Shown: positions 36,003 through 44,803, counted from the stretch's first letter. The stretch is DNA of 64,000 nt from Bradyrhizobium sp. CER78 (GCF_029846235.1 NZ_JARVWP010000004.1:62001-126000), one strand, 5' to 3'. Numbers and translations are program-made. The notes: generated by a model not told the origin, from the sequence alone.

Positions 36003-37034
36003 ATGCCAGGCACCGACAAGGGGATGGATAAGGCGTCGACGACGCGGCGCGACCTTCTGCAAATGGCGGCGGCAGGTGGAGCCGGCCTGCTCGGCGGAAT
36101 GGGCGTGACGACGTCCGCACTCGCAGCCGAAATGGGACGTTCGGAAAAGCCGCTGAAGGCCGCATTCTCCAATGCCGGACTGCAGGCGACGTGGTGCGCA
36201 CAGGGTAAGCAGGCCGCCGAGTTCTGGGGCAAGCTGTTCAACGTCGAGGTCACCTGGTTCGACGGCCAGCTCGACGCCGTCAAGCAGCGTGCCGCCATCG
36301 ACAACATGGCCTCGCAAAAATGGGACTTCGTCGCGATCCAGGCGTTCGGCATCGGCACATTGACCCAGCCGGTGCAGAAGATGATCGACGCCGGCACCCC
36401 CGTGATCGACATGGACACGCTGATTGCGCCGCTCGACCAGATCAACGTCCATTCGTTCCTCGCCCCCGACAACGAGTTCATGGGCGCCTCGGTGACGCAG
36501 GCGCTGTGCAACGCGATCGGCGGCAAGGGCAAGGTCATCATGACCCAGGGCGCGCTCGGCCACACCGGCGCACAGGGCCGCGCCAAGGGCTTCAACTCGG
36601 TCGTGAAGCAGTTCCCGAACATCGAGGTGCTGGATACCCAGCCCGCCGACTGGGACGTCTCCAAGACTGCCCGGCTCTGGGAAACCTACCTGACCAAATA
36701 TCCGCAGATCGACGCGGCTTTCTTCCACAATGACGACATGGCGCTTGCGGCCTACAACATCATGAAGGCGCACAACCGCACCAACATCCTGATCGGCGGC
36801 GTCGACGCCATGCCGCCGGCGATCCAGGCGGTCAGCGAAGGCCGCATGTTCGCGACCGTCCGCAACCCATCCTGCCGCATCCATGGCGGCGCGATCGTCG
36901 CCGGCGTTGCCGCCGTGGTCGGCGGCGAGAAGAGCGGCCAGGGCATTCCGAAGAACGTCGTGACCGACGGTCCCGTCGTGACCAAGGCCAATGCCGCCGG
37001 CATGCAATGGATGGAGGATCACTTCCTGATCTGA
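36003..37034 (+). CDS. Sugar-type ABC transporter, substrate-binding protein
   Basis: A 343-residue periplasmic binding protein of the ribose/galactose (Peripla_BP_4) class. The N-terminus has a twin-arginine-like signal (TTRRDLLQMAAAGGAGLLGG, Arg15-Arg16), suggesting Tat export or just a pseudo-Tat Sec signal. The two-lobed fold is seen in KAAFSNAGLQATWCAQG, WDFVAIQAFGIGTLTQPVQKMIDAGTPVIDMDTLI and HNDDMALAAYNIMKAHNRTNILIGGVDAMPPAIQAV. The ATG at 36003 has GAGGGAG upstream. It is first gene of a three-gene importer; ligand unknown (see the mtnK finding). Confidence 0.92.
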   Translation: MPGTDKGMDKASTTRRDLLQMAAAGGAGLLGGMGVTTSALAAEMGRSEKPLKAAFSNAGLQATWCAQGKQAAEFWGKLFNVEVTWFDGQLDAVKQRAAIDNMASQKWDFVAIQAFGIGTLTQPVQKMIDAGTPVIDMDTLIAPLDQINVHSFLAPDNEFMGASVTQALCNAIGGKGKVIMTQGALGHTGAQGRAKGFNSVVKQFPNIEVLDTQPADWDVSKTARLWETYLTKYPQIDAAFFHNDDMALAAYNIMKAHNRTNILIGGVDAMPPAIQAVSEGRMFATVRNPSCRIHGGAIVAGVAAVVGGEKSGQGIPKNVVTDGPVVTKANAAGMQWMEDHFLI

Positions 37035-37043
37035 GCGGGCCTC

Positions 37044-38546
37044 ATGTCGCAGGGACGCTCCCCGATCCTCGAGTTGAACCAGATCACGAAGGCCTTCGGC
37101 GGTGTCGAAGCCCTTCGTGGGGTCGACTTTGCACTGCACGCCGGCGAGATCCATGGTCTCGTCGGCGAGAACGGCGCCGGGAAAAGCACGCTGATGAAGA
37201 TCATCGCCGGCGTGCACCCGGAATTCTCCGGCCGCTTCATGCTGGACGGCAAGGAGACCCGGTTCCGCTCCACCCGCGACGCGCATGCCGCCGGCATCGG
37301 CATGGTGCATCAGGAGCTCAGCGTCGCGTCGGATTTGACCGTCGCCGAGAATGTCTTTCTCGGCAACCAGCCGACCAACAGCCTCGGCTTCGTGCAATGG
37401 CGGCGGATGGCGCGCGAGGCCGGCGAGCAGCTCTCCCGGTTTGGCATCGACGTCGATCCGATGACGCGGCTCGGCGACCTGCCGATCGGCCTGCAGCAGC
37501 TGATCGAGATCGCCCGCGTGCTGTTTTCCGGCGCGCGCATCATCATTCTGGACGAGCCGACCTCCGCCCTCTCCCCGCCCGAGGTCGAACGCCTCTTTAC
37601 TACGTTGCACAGGCTCCGCGACGAAGGCACCAGCATCGTCTTCATCTCGCATTTCATCGAGGACATCCTGCGGGTCTCCGACGTCGTGACCGTATTCCGC
37701 AACGGCCGCAAGATCGCCGAGACCGCTTCCGCCGACACCACCAAGGGCGCGCTGATCGAGGCCATGATCGGCCGCGGCGGCGAGGCGCTGGAACACAGCT
37801 ACACCGACGACCTGATGCTCCCGCAATCGGGCGGCGGCGCCGCTGTCCTGAAGGTCGATCAGCTATCGCTCGGCCGTACCCTGCAGGACGTCTCGTTCGA
37901 GGCCCGCGCCGGCGAGGTGCTCGGCATCTACGGCTTCATGGGCTGCGGGCAGTTGGAGCTGTCGCGCATCCTGTTCGGCAAGCTACGGCCCGACGGCGGC
38001 ACGCTTGCGGTCGACGGCGCCGCGAGGACATTTCGCAGCACCGCAGCCGCCCGGCGGGCCGGCGTTGCGCTGGTCCCGGAGAGCCGGCGCGCGATGCTGT
38101 TCCACCAGGAGCCGGTCTACAAGAACATCTCGATCAGCGTCCTCGATCGGATCTCGGCGGTGCTGCTCAAGCCGGTGCGCGAGCGCGCCATCGCCCAGCG
38201 TCAGGTCGAGCAGTTGCAGATCAGGCCGCCGGTGGTCGGCCTCGATCTCGGCATGCTCTCCGGCGGAAACCAGCAGAAGGTGGCGCTGGCGAAATGGCTG
38301 ACCTACCCGCCGCGCCTGCTGGTGCTGTGCGAGCCGACCCGCGGCATGGATGTCGGCGCCAAGAACGACGTGATCAACATCGTGCGGGACCTCCGCGCCA
38401 AGGGACTGGCGATCATCGTGCTGTCGACCGAGCCGGAGACGGTGCTGTCGCTGGCCGACCGCATTCTGGTGCTGAAGCGCGGCGCGGTGGTGCGTGAATT
38501 CGCGGGTGAGGCAGTCAGCAAGGATCGGCTGCTGGAAGCCGCGTGA
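37044..38546 (+). CDS. Sugar-type ABC transporter, double ATPase (RbsA-like)
   Basis: A 500-residue cytoplasmic ATPase with two ABC cassettes. The first (1-245) has Walker A GENGAGKST, a weakened signature (IGLQQLIEIAR) and Walker B IIILDEPTSAL. The second (255-500) has a degenerate P-loop (GFMGCGQLELSR), signature LSGGNQQKVALAKWL and Walker B LLVLCEPTRGMDVGAK. This asymmetry is normal for RbsA/MglA-type proteins. It lies 9 bp after the binding-protein gene and 9 bp before the permease. Confidence 0.95.
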   Translation: MSQGRSPILELNQITKAFGGVEALRGVDFALHAGEIHGLVGENGAGKSTLMKIIAGVHPEFSGRFMLDGKETRFRSTRDAHAAGIGMVHQELSVASDLTVAENVFLGNQPTNSLGFVQWRRMAREAGEQLSRFGIDVDPMTRLGDLPIGLQQLIEIARVLFSGARIIILDEPTSALSPPEVERLFTTLHRLRDEGTSIVFISHFIEDILRVSDVVTVFRNGRKIAETASADTTKGALIEAMIGRGGEALEHSYTDDLMLPQSGGGAAVLKVDQLSLGRTLQDVSFEARAGEVLGIYGFMGCGQLELSRILFGKLRPDGGTLAVDGAARTFRSTAAARRAGVALVPESRRAMLFHQEPVYKNISISVLDRISAVLLKPVRERAIAQRQVEQLQIRPPVVGLDLGMLSGGNQQKVALAKWLTYPPRLLVLCEPTRGMDVGAKNDVINIVRDLRAKGLAIIVLSTEPETVLSLADRILVLKRGAVVREFAGEAVSKDRLLEAA

Positions 38547-38555
38547 TGGAGAAAC

Positions 38556-39593
38556 ATGATGGCAAGCAGTGACAGCGCGACGAGCCCGGCCGATCACAAG
38601 CGGCCGCGCGGGCTGGCGCCGTTCCTGCGCTCGCAGATGCGCAACATCGCGCCGTTCCTGACGCTGATCTTCCTCAGCGCCTTCTTCGCGATCGCGAGCC
38701 CGTCGTTTGCGACCATCGACAATGTCGGCAACATCCTGACCCAGGTGTCGGTCACCGGCATCATCGCGGTCGGCCTCACCTTCGTGATCCTGTGCGCCGA
38801 GATCGATCTGTCGATCGCCAGCATCGCCAACGTCACCGGCATTGCGGTGGCGTATTTCACGCTGCAGGAATCCTACGTCAACATCGCCAACGTCCCGATG
38901 CCCGGCACCGTCGCGATCCTGCTGGCGCTGGCGCTGTGCGCGCTGCTCGGCCTCGTCAACGCGCTGGGGCTGACCATGATCGGCATCCCCTCCTTCATCA
39001 TGACGCTCGCCATGATGCAGATCGCAGCCGGCGTCTCTGCGCTGCTGGTGCGCGGCCAGATCGCCTACAAGGTGCCGGACCTGATCACGACGCTCGGCTC
39101 GGGCTCGATCGGCGGCATTCCCTGGATCGTGATCGTCGCCGCGGTGATGCTGCTCGGCGGCCATCTCGTGCTGACCTACACGCGGTTCGGCCGCTACGTC
39201 TACATGGTCGGCGGCAACCGCGAGGCTGCGGAATTCGCCGGCCTCAACGTCAAGCTCATCCTCGGCAGCGTGATGGTGATCTCGGCGGTGTGCTCGGGGA
39301 TCGGCGGCATGCTCGGCGTCGCCCATTTCGGCAGCGCGCAGCAGAACGAGTTCGACACTTATCTGCTGGATTCGATCGCGGCCGTCGTGGTCGGCGGCAC
39401 CAGCCTGTTCGGCGGCCGCGGCGGCATCGGCAACACCATCGTCGGCCTGTTCGTGCTCGGCGTGCTCAACAACGGCCTCGACCACGTCAACATCGACAGC
39501 TTCCTGAAGATCCTGATCCGCGGCCTGATCCTGCTCGCGGCGCTGATCATCAACGTCTACGCGCAGCGGCTACGGGAACAAGCGGCGGATTGA
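38556..39593 (+). CDS. Sugar-type ABC transporter, permease (RbsC-like)
   Basis: A 345-residue inner-membrane permease of the BPD_transp_2 family with about 9-10 hydrophobic helices. Characteristic segments are GIIAVGLTFVILCAEIDLSIASIANVTGIAVAYF near the N-terminus, RFGRYVYMVGGNREAAEFAGLNVKLI (the loop that contacts the ATPase) and SIAAVVVGGTSLFGGRGGIGNTIVGLFVLGVLNNGLDHVNI. It is the last gene of the importer. A Bradyrhizobium-type palindromic repeat follows 43 bp downstream. Confidence 0.94.
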   Translation: MMASSDSATSPADHKRPRGLAPFLRSQMRNIAPFLTLIFLSAFFAIASPSFATIDNVGNILTQVSVTGIIAVGLTFVILCAEIDLSIASIANVTGIAVAYFTLQESYVNIANVPMPGTVAILLALALCALLGLVNALGLTMIGIPSFIMTLAMMQIAAGVSALLVRGQIAYKVPDLITTLGSGSIGGIPWIVIVAAVMLLGGHLVLTYTRFGRYVYMVGGNREAAEFAGLNVKLILGSVMVISAVCSGIGGMLGVAHFGSAQQNEFDTYLLDSIAAVVVGGTSLFGGRGGIGNTIVGLFVLGVLNNGLDHVNIDSFLKILIRGLILLAALIINVYAQRLREQAAD

Positions 39594-39635
39594 GGACACC
39601 AGACTCATCGCGAGAAGCGACAGCCGCAATCCGAT

Positions 39636-39738
39636 GTCATCGCCCGGCGAAGGCGGGTGATCCAGTATTCCAGAGACAGTAGTGCCTGAACCGAGACGCC
39701 GCGGCGTACTGGATCGCCCGGTCGAGCCGGGCGATGAC
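39636..39738. repeat. About 103-bp palindromic intergenic repeat
   Basis: The ends are perfect 13-bp inverted repeats (GTCATCGCCCGGC at 39636 and its complement ending at 39738). Inside, GGGTGATCCAGTA is mirrored by TACTGGATCGCCC, giving a nested, partly mismatched palindrome. I recognise the layout as a dispersed repeat of Bradyrhizobium/Rhodopseudomonas intergenic regions, probably a non-autonomous element. Confidence 0.65.
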
Positions 39739-39832
39739 TGCTGAGGGATGCCCTGCTGCAATTGCGTGAAAATTTCCGAACAGGTCCGCCGAGCCGGCGC
39801 TAATCTCTGGCGGGCAGCGGAGGGTTACGCCT

Positions 39833-40222
39833 TTGTCAGCGTCGACGGCACATCGGGAAATATGCGGGAGGTTCGGCAGGACAATCGCCGTTGCAGTCGG
39901 TGTTGCTCTCAGCCAGGCCGCAGCAGCAGCACCGCCCGATAACCCGAATCCGGCGCTTGCCCCATGGTTTGAGAGCCTGAAGCAACCGGGCACCGGTGCA
40001 TCGTGCTGCTCGATTGCGGATTGCCGAACGGTCGAGTTCCGGCAGGACCGGGACGGCTACGAGGTATTGATCGATAGTCGCTGGAAGCTGTCGTCGCCAT
40101 TCTGGCTGCGGGTCCCGCCGAACAGGATCATCAACAGAACCGACAACCCGACGAACCGCGCCGTGGTCTGTTTCACGCCTGAGGCCGGCATTCTCTGTTT
40201 CGTGCGTCCGGCCGAAAGCTAG
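39833..40222 (+). CDS. Small exported protein with a CCS-x3-C motif, function unknown
   Basis: A 129-residue protein. The N-terminus (TIAVAVGVALSQAAAAA) looks like a signal peptide. The mature part starts PPDNPNPALAPWFESLKQPGTGASCCSIADCRTVEFR and ends AVVCFTPEAGILCFVRPAES, with five Cys. The best start is TTG at 39833 with GGAGGG 8-9 nt upstream; no in-frame ATG or GTG is available, so the start is uncertain. It is convergent with mtnK (41-bp gap). I recall similar proteins as hypothetical in Bradyrhizobium; no function known. Confidence 0.65.
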   Translation: MSASTAHREICGRFGRTIAVAVGVALSQAAAAAPPDNPNPALAPWFESLKQPGTGASCCSIADCRTVEFRQDRDGYEVLIDSRWKLSSPFWLRVPPNRIINRTDNPTNRAVVCFTPEAGILCFVRPAES

Positions 40223-40263
40223 TCCGTGCCGCTGCGGCTGACACGACTATCGGTAGCTCCCGT

Positions 40264-41571
40264 TCACCTGGCAAAATCCGGCTGCCAGTGGCGCAACTCG
40301 CGCGCGGCGTAGGTGACCGCGCCGATCGTCGTGTAGGACGGCGCCTCCAGCATCATGTTGCGCGCGAGCTTGAGGCTGCGTGCCTCGCAGATCGCACGCT
40401 GCTTCTCGTCCGCGATCCATTCGAAATCGATGTTGTGCGCGAGGCCGAGGATGCGCCGGATGGTCTTGGCCGCAGCGAAGCCGACCGTGTCCTGAAACAG
40501 CCGCGCCATGTAGGCCTGCCGTTCCGCCTCCAGCCGTGCCGCGCCTGCTTCGCCCGAGAACAGCGAAACCGGATAGCCGTCGCCCCTCGCCTCGCTGCGC
40601 CATAGCGCGAGAAATTTTCGCGAGAACCCGGCCCACACGCCTTCGATCGTTTCCAGCAGCCAGGCCTCGAACGACGCGCGCTCGCCTGGCGAGCGCTCGT
40701 GGCCGGCGGAGGCAAGATAGGCCATCAGCAGGTTGCCGATGACGGCGCCGATATCGAAGCCCATCGGGCCGTAGAAGGCGAATTCGGGGTCGATCACCTT
40801 CGTCTCGGTTTCGGTGACCATGATCGAGCCGGTGTGCAGGTCGCCGTGCAGCAGCGCCTCCGGGCTCGCCATGAACTTCAGCTTGAGCCTGGAGATCGCG
40901 ACATGGAGGTTCAGGTCCTCACGGAACGCCGCCGCGGTCGCGTCGAGATACGGCGTGGTCCAGCGGTTCTGCTCGGCGACCCGGTACGGATCGGTGAAGA
41001 TCAGGTCCTCGGTGATCTTGCAGAGCGCATGGTTGCCGGCAAACGCGGCGATCCCTTGCTTCTTCTCCGCGGCCGACAGCGCGAGATCGGACGAGAAGAA
41101 CAGCGTCCGCGCCAGGAAGGTCGAGATATCCTCTACGAAGCACGGATAGCGCGTGGCGCCGATCAGCCCCTTGCGCATGATGATGTGCGGTTCGAGCAGC
41201 TCCATCGCGGTGAGCGCAAGCGGTGCGTCGTGATGCAGCACCGCCGGCACGACTTTTGGCGCCAGCCGCGCCTGATGCACCAGCGCCAGATGCTCGTAGT
41301 GCGCCCGCGACAGCGGCAGCGGCCAGCTCTCGCCGACCAGCCGCACATAGGGCAGCGCCTGCTTGACGGCGATACCGCCGCCCCTGCCCTTGACGATGAA
41401 GACGAGGTTGAGATTGCCGTCGCCGACCTCGCTGATCGACCAGTCGGCCGGGGCGCCGCCGAGTTGGGTCACGATGGCCGGAAGCCCAGCGAGATAGTCC
41501 CGGAGATCGGCTTCGCGCAGGATTCGATATTGACTGGCCCCGGAAGAGCCTGGTTGCGCCTGCAGGTTCAT
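40264..41571 (-). CDS. mtnK: 5-methylthioribose kinase
   Basis: Phosphorylates 5-methylthioribose with ATP to give MTR-1-phosphate in methionine salvage. The 435-residue protein has the aminoglycoside-phosphotransferase-like fold, with GDGNLNLVFIVKG as nucleotide loop, catalytic EALLHGDLHTGSIMV, and the metal-binding KVIDPEFAFYGPMGFD motif. The ATG at 41571 has GGAGGGG upstream; open sequence to 41700 is leader. No mtnA (the usual partner) lies in this window. Confidence 0.94.
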   Translation of the reverse strand: MNLQAQPGSSGASQYRILREADLRDYLAGLPAIVTQLGGAPADWSISEVGDGNLNLVFIVKGRGGGIAVKQALPYVRLVGESWPLPLSRAHYEHLALVHQARLAPKVVPAVLHHDAPLALTAMELLEPHIIMRKGLIGATRYPCFVEDISTFLARTLFFSSDLALSAAEKKQGIAAFAGNHALCKITEDLIFTDPYRVAEQNRWTTPYLDATAAAFREDLNLHVAISRLKLKFMASPEALLHGDLHTGSIMVTETETKVIDPEFAFYGPMGFDIGAVIGNLLMAYLASAGHERSPGERASFEAWLLETIEGVWAGFSRKFLALWRSEARGDGYPVSLFSGEAGAARLEAERQAYMARLFQDTVGFAAAKTIRRILGLAHNIDFEWIADEKQRAICEARSLKLARNMMLEAPSYTTIGAVTYAARELRHWQPDFAR

Positions 41572-41929
41572 GGTGGCCCCTCCTTCGATTGCCTCCGGGC
41601 GAGGTTGATCCTCGCTCCCGTTCCAGGATGTTCGCGCCGATGGCGGCCTTTCACCTGGCTGGATCATAGTTGCAGCAAATGCGGGCGGCGACCAGCGCAT
41701 AGCTCGCGACGGCAGTGTCGCCGTCGGGTCTGAGCGGGATCAAGCCGATCGTCGCGGTACCGCCGACCATTTCGGGACAAATAGTCGCCACTAATTTCTG
41801 AAACTTGATGTCAATGTTTCCCGCAGTCCGCACGGGATGGGATTTGCGTCCCGTCGAGCTGGATGTAACCTGCCCCTATCGAAACGTGTCGATCCGCGGC
41901 ACTGGCATCGACCGCTAGCAGATCGCACA
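41572..41929. other. 358-bp divergent promoter region between mtnK and the PilZ gene
   Basis: No riboswitch could be recognised with confidence. A 60-codon open stretch on the minus strand (41651-41833) has no ribosome-binding site or family features and is not called. A TTGACA-like hexamer near 41810 has no matching -10 at normal spacing. Confidence 0.35.
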
Positions 41930-42523
41930 ATGACCGACGACACCGAGACCATTTCGCTGCGCCACACCATGGTCGACGGCGTCCAGCAGGACGACGACTA
42001 TGAAGTGATCTGGCGCGGCCTCCCGGTGGGGAGGATCATGCGGCAGCATGACAGCCGACAATGGTGGTGGGGCTGCAACGTCTATGGCCGGCCGCCGACA
42101 AACGGCGACAGAGGTCCCGCGATCGATTTCAAGGACGGTCAGGTCCGCTTCAAGCTTGCCTGGGGGCGGCTCAGGCCGACCCTGACCGACGAGCAGATCG
42201 CCGTCGCGACACGCCACGCGGAAGGACTGCAGAAGCAGACGGCCGGGCAAGCCGTGGCGGCCAAGCCGGACGTGGTTCAGGTCATGCAAAACAGCCGCGG
42301 GGCGCTCCGCCATCGCGTGCTCAAGGCCGGCACCATCGAATTCAACGGCGGCGCCATCGACTGCGTGATCCGAAATATCTCGGAGACCGGCGCCGCGCTC
42401 GAAGTCACCAGCCCGGTCGGCATCCCCGAGACCTTCAACCTGGTGCTTCCCGGCGATCACACCAAACGTCAATGCCGTGTCGCCTGGCGCAGGGAGCGCC
42501 GGATCGGGGTCAGGTTCACGTAG
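41930..42523 (+). CDS. PilZ-domain protein with an N-terminal extra domain
   Basis: A 197-residue cytosolic protein. Residues about 115-197 form a PilZ domain (RGALRHRVLKAGTIEFNGGAIDCVIRNISETGAALEVTSPVGIPETFNLVL). The RxxxR part is RHRVLKAG and the second motif, normally D/NxSxxG, is NISETG, so c-di-GMP binding is possible but not sure. The N-terminal part (DDDYEVIWRGLPVGRIMRQHDSRQWWWGCNVYG, residues 20-75) is Trp-rich and of unknown function. The ATG at 41930 is preferred over upstream in-frame codons from the domain start. Confidence 0.85.
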   Translation: MTDDTETISLRHTMVDGVQQDDDYEVIWRGLPVGRIMRQHDSRQWWWGCNVYGRPPTNGDRGPAIDFKDGQVRFKLAWGRLRPTLTDEQIAVATRHAEGLQKQTAGQAVAAKPDVVQVMQNSRGALRHRVLKAGTIEFNGGAIDCVIRNISETGAALEVTSPVGIPETFNLVLPGDHTKRQCRVAWRRERRIGVRFT

Positions 42524-42603
42524 CTCTCAGGCCGGGGACACTGTTCCCGGATGCCGCTTCGCTCATGTAGGCTACTTCGCAACCCGGCCCGGCAGGTTCA
42601 TCC

Positions 42604-43899
42604 ATGTTCGTCGCCGTGTTCTCGATCTTCGCCACCAGTCGCAAGGATCCGCTTGTCGATATGGTCGAGCGCGTGCACGCCGGCTTCCTTGCCGCCGGTT
42701 TGGGCGAGCCGACGGTGCGGTTCAGACTGTCCGATCCCCCGCTCAGCGCCGAGATCGCGGCCGTGCAAGCCATTGCCGGGACAAAGCGCGTCTCAAGCAT
42801 CGCCAGGGTGCTCAAGCGCTGGCCCGAATTGGAGCGCTTCGCGCGCACGACCGGCTCGGTTGGTCCCGGCAGGGCTGAAGTCCGCGCGATGTCGAACGTG
42901 ACCGAGACCGGCACTGTCGAGGCGGTCGACTTCGCGATCCTCAAGGAGATCGCAGCAGGCGTCCCGAAGTCATTTCCATGCCATGCCATCGACCTGCATT
43001 TCTCGGTGCCCGCCTTTTCGGATGGCCCGCCGCTGCCCGCTACGCCCGACCTTCAGACTATTCGCGGCCTGATGCGCGCCGGCGTCGACATCGGCGCTGG
43101 ACATCCGACCTCGCCCGGCATCAGCGTGCACGATAAGTGGTGGGTGAACGGACGGCAGCGGTCGCTCGCCGCGCTGCGCGTCGTCGAAGCCGACCCGCAG
43201 GCGAAGAAATTGCCGGAGCCGCGCGCCGATGTCGCAGCCCTGCTTGCGGCCTGCGGCAAGGTGCGAAAGACGGTGCAGGTCCCGATGGTTGCGGCGCCCG
43301 CCAATGCGGCGCCGGCTGCCGCCCCGCTTCCCGCCGGCTTGCCTCAGCCGCTGGACGACGCCATCCGCGCTGTCGTGCGTGAGCATCGGGCGGGGATGAG
43401 CGAGCTGCTCGAGACGCTTCCGCACGATCTGCCCCATCAGGTCGAGAACATGGCTGCGCCGGCCTCCGGCGAGCCCCCGAGCGCCGGCCCCAAGAAGCCC
43501 GATCTGGCTCGGGCCTTTGCGCCACTCGGCTACGATTGCCGCGGCGAGAGCGGATCGTTCCGGCTGCAGCGGCGCACGCCGGGCAATCTCACCGTCCGGC
43601 TCCAGGTCGATGTCGGCAGCTGGGGCAGTTCGGTCACCGCCTTCATGCAGGTGATCGGCATGGTGAACGGGCATGCCTTCAAGGCGACGCTGCCGCTCCA
43701 TGCCTCGCGCGGCGCGGTCCGCGGCGACGTGAGGGGGGTCGAGTTGCCGAGCCCGTTCCCGATCGGCGACGCCGAGCGATGGCGGCAAATAACTGACAAT
43801 CTGGCAACGCTCGTCGCAGCGCTTGATCGCGGCTTCGTGCCTGAGATCGAGGCGATCTCCGGCCCCTCACCCGAGTGGTTCCGGCCGGAGCAAACCTAA
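42604..43899 (+). CDS. Large protein of unknown function
   Basis: A 431-residue soluble protein not recognised. The N-terminal part (1-210) is a compact alpha/beta region (MFVAVFSIFATSRKDPLVDMVERVHAGFLAAGLGEPTVRFRLSD). A Pro/Ala-rich linker (about 225-300) then leads to a C-terminal domain (DLARAFAPLGYDCRGESGSFRLQRRTPGNLTVRLQVDVGSWGSSVTAFMQVIG), which loosely recalls DUF4304-type immunity-protein folds. It follows the PilZ gene by 80 bp on the same strand. Its 3' end abuts an IS remnant, so its C-terminus may be altered. Confidence 0.7.
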   Translation: MFVAVFSIFATSRKDPLVDMVERVHAGFLAAGLGEPTVRFRLSDPPLSAEIAAVQAIAGTKRVSSIARVLKRWPELERFARTTGSVGPGRAEVRAMSNVTETGTVEAVDFAILKEIAAGVPKSFPCHAIDLHFSVPAFSDGPPLPATPDLQTIRGLMRAGVDIGAGHPTSPGISVHDKWWVNGRQRSLAALRVVEADPQAKKLPEPRADVAALLAACGKVRKTVQVPMVAAPANAAPAAAPLPAGLPQPLDDAIRAVVREHRAGMSELLETLPHDLPHQVENMAAPASGEPPSAGPKKPDLARAFAPLGYDCRGESGSFRLQRRTPGNLTVRLQVDVGSWGSSVTAFMQVIGMVNGHAFKATLPLHASRGAVRGDVRGVELPSPFPIGDAERWRQITDNLATLVAALDRGFVPEIEAISGPSPEWFRPEQT

Positions 43900-43902
43900 G
43901 CA

Positions 43903-44104
43903 CGGCGTTAGCCACAGCCCGGATTGAGGCGAGCTGGACCACGGCGAGGAAGCTGGTGGCGAGCTTGTCGTAGCGGGTGGCAACGGAGCGGAAATGCTCA
44001 AGCCTTGAAAAGAACCGCTCGATGAGGTTGCTCGCACGATCGAGCCGTTTGCTAACGCGGGGCTTCCAGCGCCGGGCGAGCACTACAATCCCGGTGATCT
44101 TGCC
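43903..44104 (-). pseudogene. C-terminal fragment of an IS5-family transposase
   Basis: On the minus strand the frame GKITGIVVLARRWKPRVSKRLD then RASNLIERFFSRLEHFRSVATRYDKLATSFLAVVQLASIRA reads as the C-terminal end of an IS5/IS427-type transposase, including the conserved Y/R-x-N-L-I-E-R-F-F catalytic region with its Glu. Only about 65 codons remain, with no start, no upstream DDE Asp residues and no clear terminal repeats, so it is an inactive remnant. It overlaps the last bases of the GST gene. Confidence 0.8.
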
Positions 44105-44724
44105 GCCCAAGCCTTGGTGGCCTGGCAGCGTTCCATCGCTCTGATGTAGCCAGGGCGTGCTGTCGTGCGGGCGAGATAGTCCCGCTCGGTAGGACCGAGA
44201 ACGTAGTTGCCGGTTCGCAGGCCAAGCAGGAGGGCGTAGCTCACCGAGATATCGGCCGCCGTGAATCGGTCGCCGGCAAGATAGGGGCATTCCGCGAGGC
44301 GGCGGATAACCAACCCCAGCCGGCTCTCGAAGGTCTCGCGGGCCCAGCAGGTAACCCGGGCATCTCGCTCGGCTTCGGGCGCCAGTTCGCGACCGACAAA
44401 GACGGCGTTCATCGGCCCGGCGAGCCCGGCCTCGCCCAAGTGGAGAAATTGCAGATAGGAGGCAAAGGCGGGATCATCAGGGGCGACGGCAAGCGACCCT
44501 GCGCCGTGGCGGGCGAGCAGGTATTCAAGAATGGCGATCGATTCGACCATGATGGTCTCGCCGTCCTGCAGTACGGGAATGAAGCCGGCGGGGTTAAGCG
44601 CGAGGAAATCGCGATCATTCTCGACTGCGAGCAGATCGACCGGGCGCAGCCGATAAGCCAATCCTAGTTCCTCGAGCAGCCAAACAACGCGGAAGCCACG
44701 ACCTTCGCCATAGACGGTGAGCAT
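44083..44724 (-). CDS. Glutathione S-transferase family protein
   Basis: A 213-residue cytosolic protein. The N-terminal thioredoxin-like domain has LTVYGEGRGFRVVWLLEELGLAYRLR, the cis-Pro in AGFIPVLQDGETIMVESIAILEYLLARHG, and the glutathione-binding Glu-Ser pair (VES). The helical C-terminal domain follows (CPYLAGDRFTAADISVSYALLL). The catalytic Ser/Tyr/Cys is not certain. The last residues (about SPGL) are encoded inside the IS5 remnant, so the original tail may have been replaced when the element inserted or decayed. Confidence 0.9.
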   Translation of the reverse strand: MLTVYGEGRGFRVVWLLEELGLAYRLRPVDLLAVENDRDFLALNPAGFIPVLQDGETIMVESIAILEYLLARHGAGSLAVAPDDPAFASYLQFLHLGEAGLAGPMNAVFVGRELAPEAERDARVTCWARETFESRLGLVIRRLAECPYLAGDRFTAADISVSYALLLGLRTGNYVLGPTERDYLARTTARPGYIRAMERCQATKAWAARSPGL

Positions 44725-44803
44725 AGCTAAGCATTCCTGGATTGGACGAGACGAACCAACTCGCAGAGGTAAGCCAGTCGCGCAACGGACGATCGATAAC
44801 GCC

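Noticed and set aside
41651..41833. A 60-codon minus-strand frame in the mtnK-PilZ gap
   Set aside because: No ribosome-binding site and no protein-like features; it lies in the mtnK leader.
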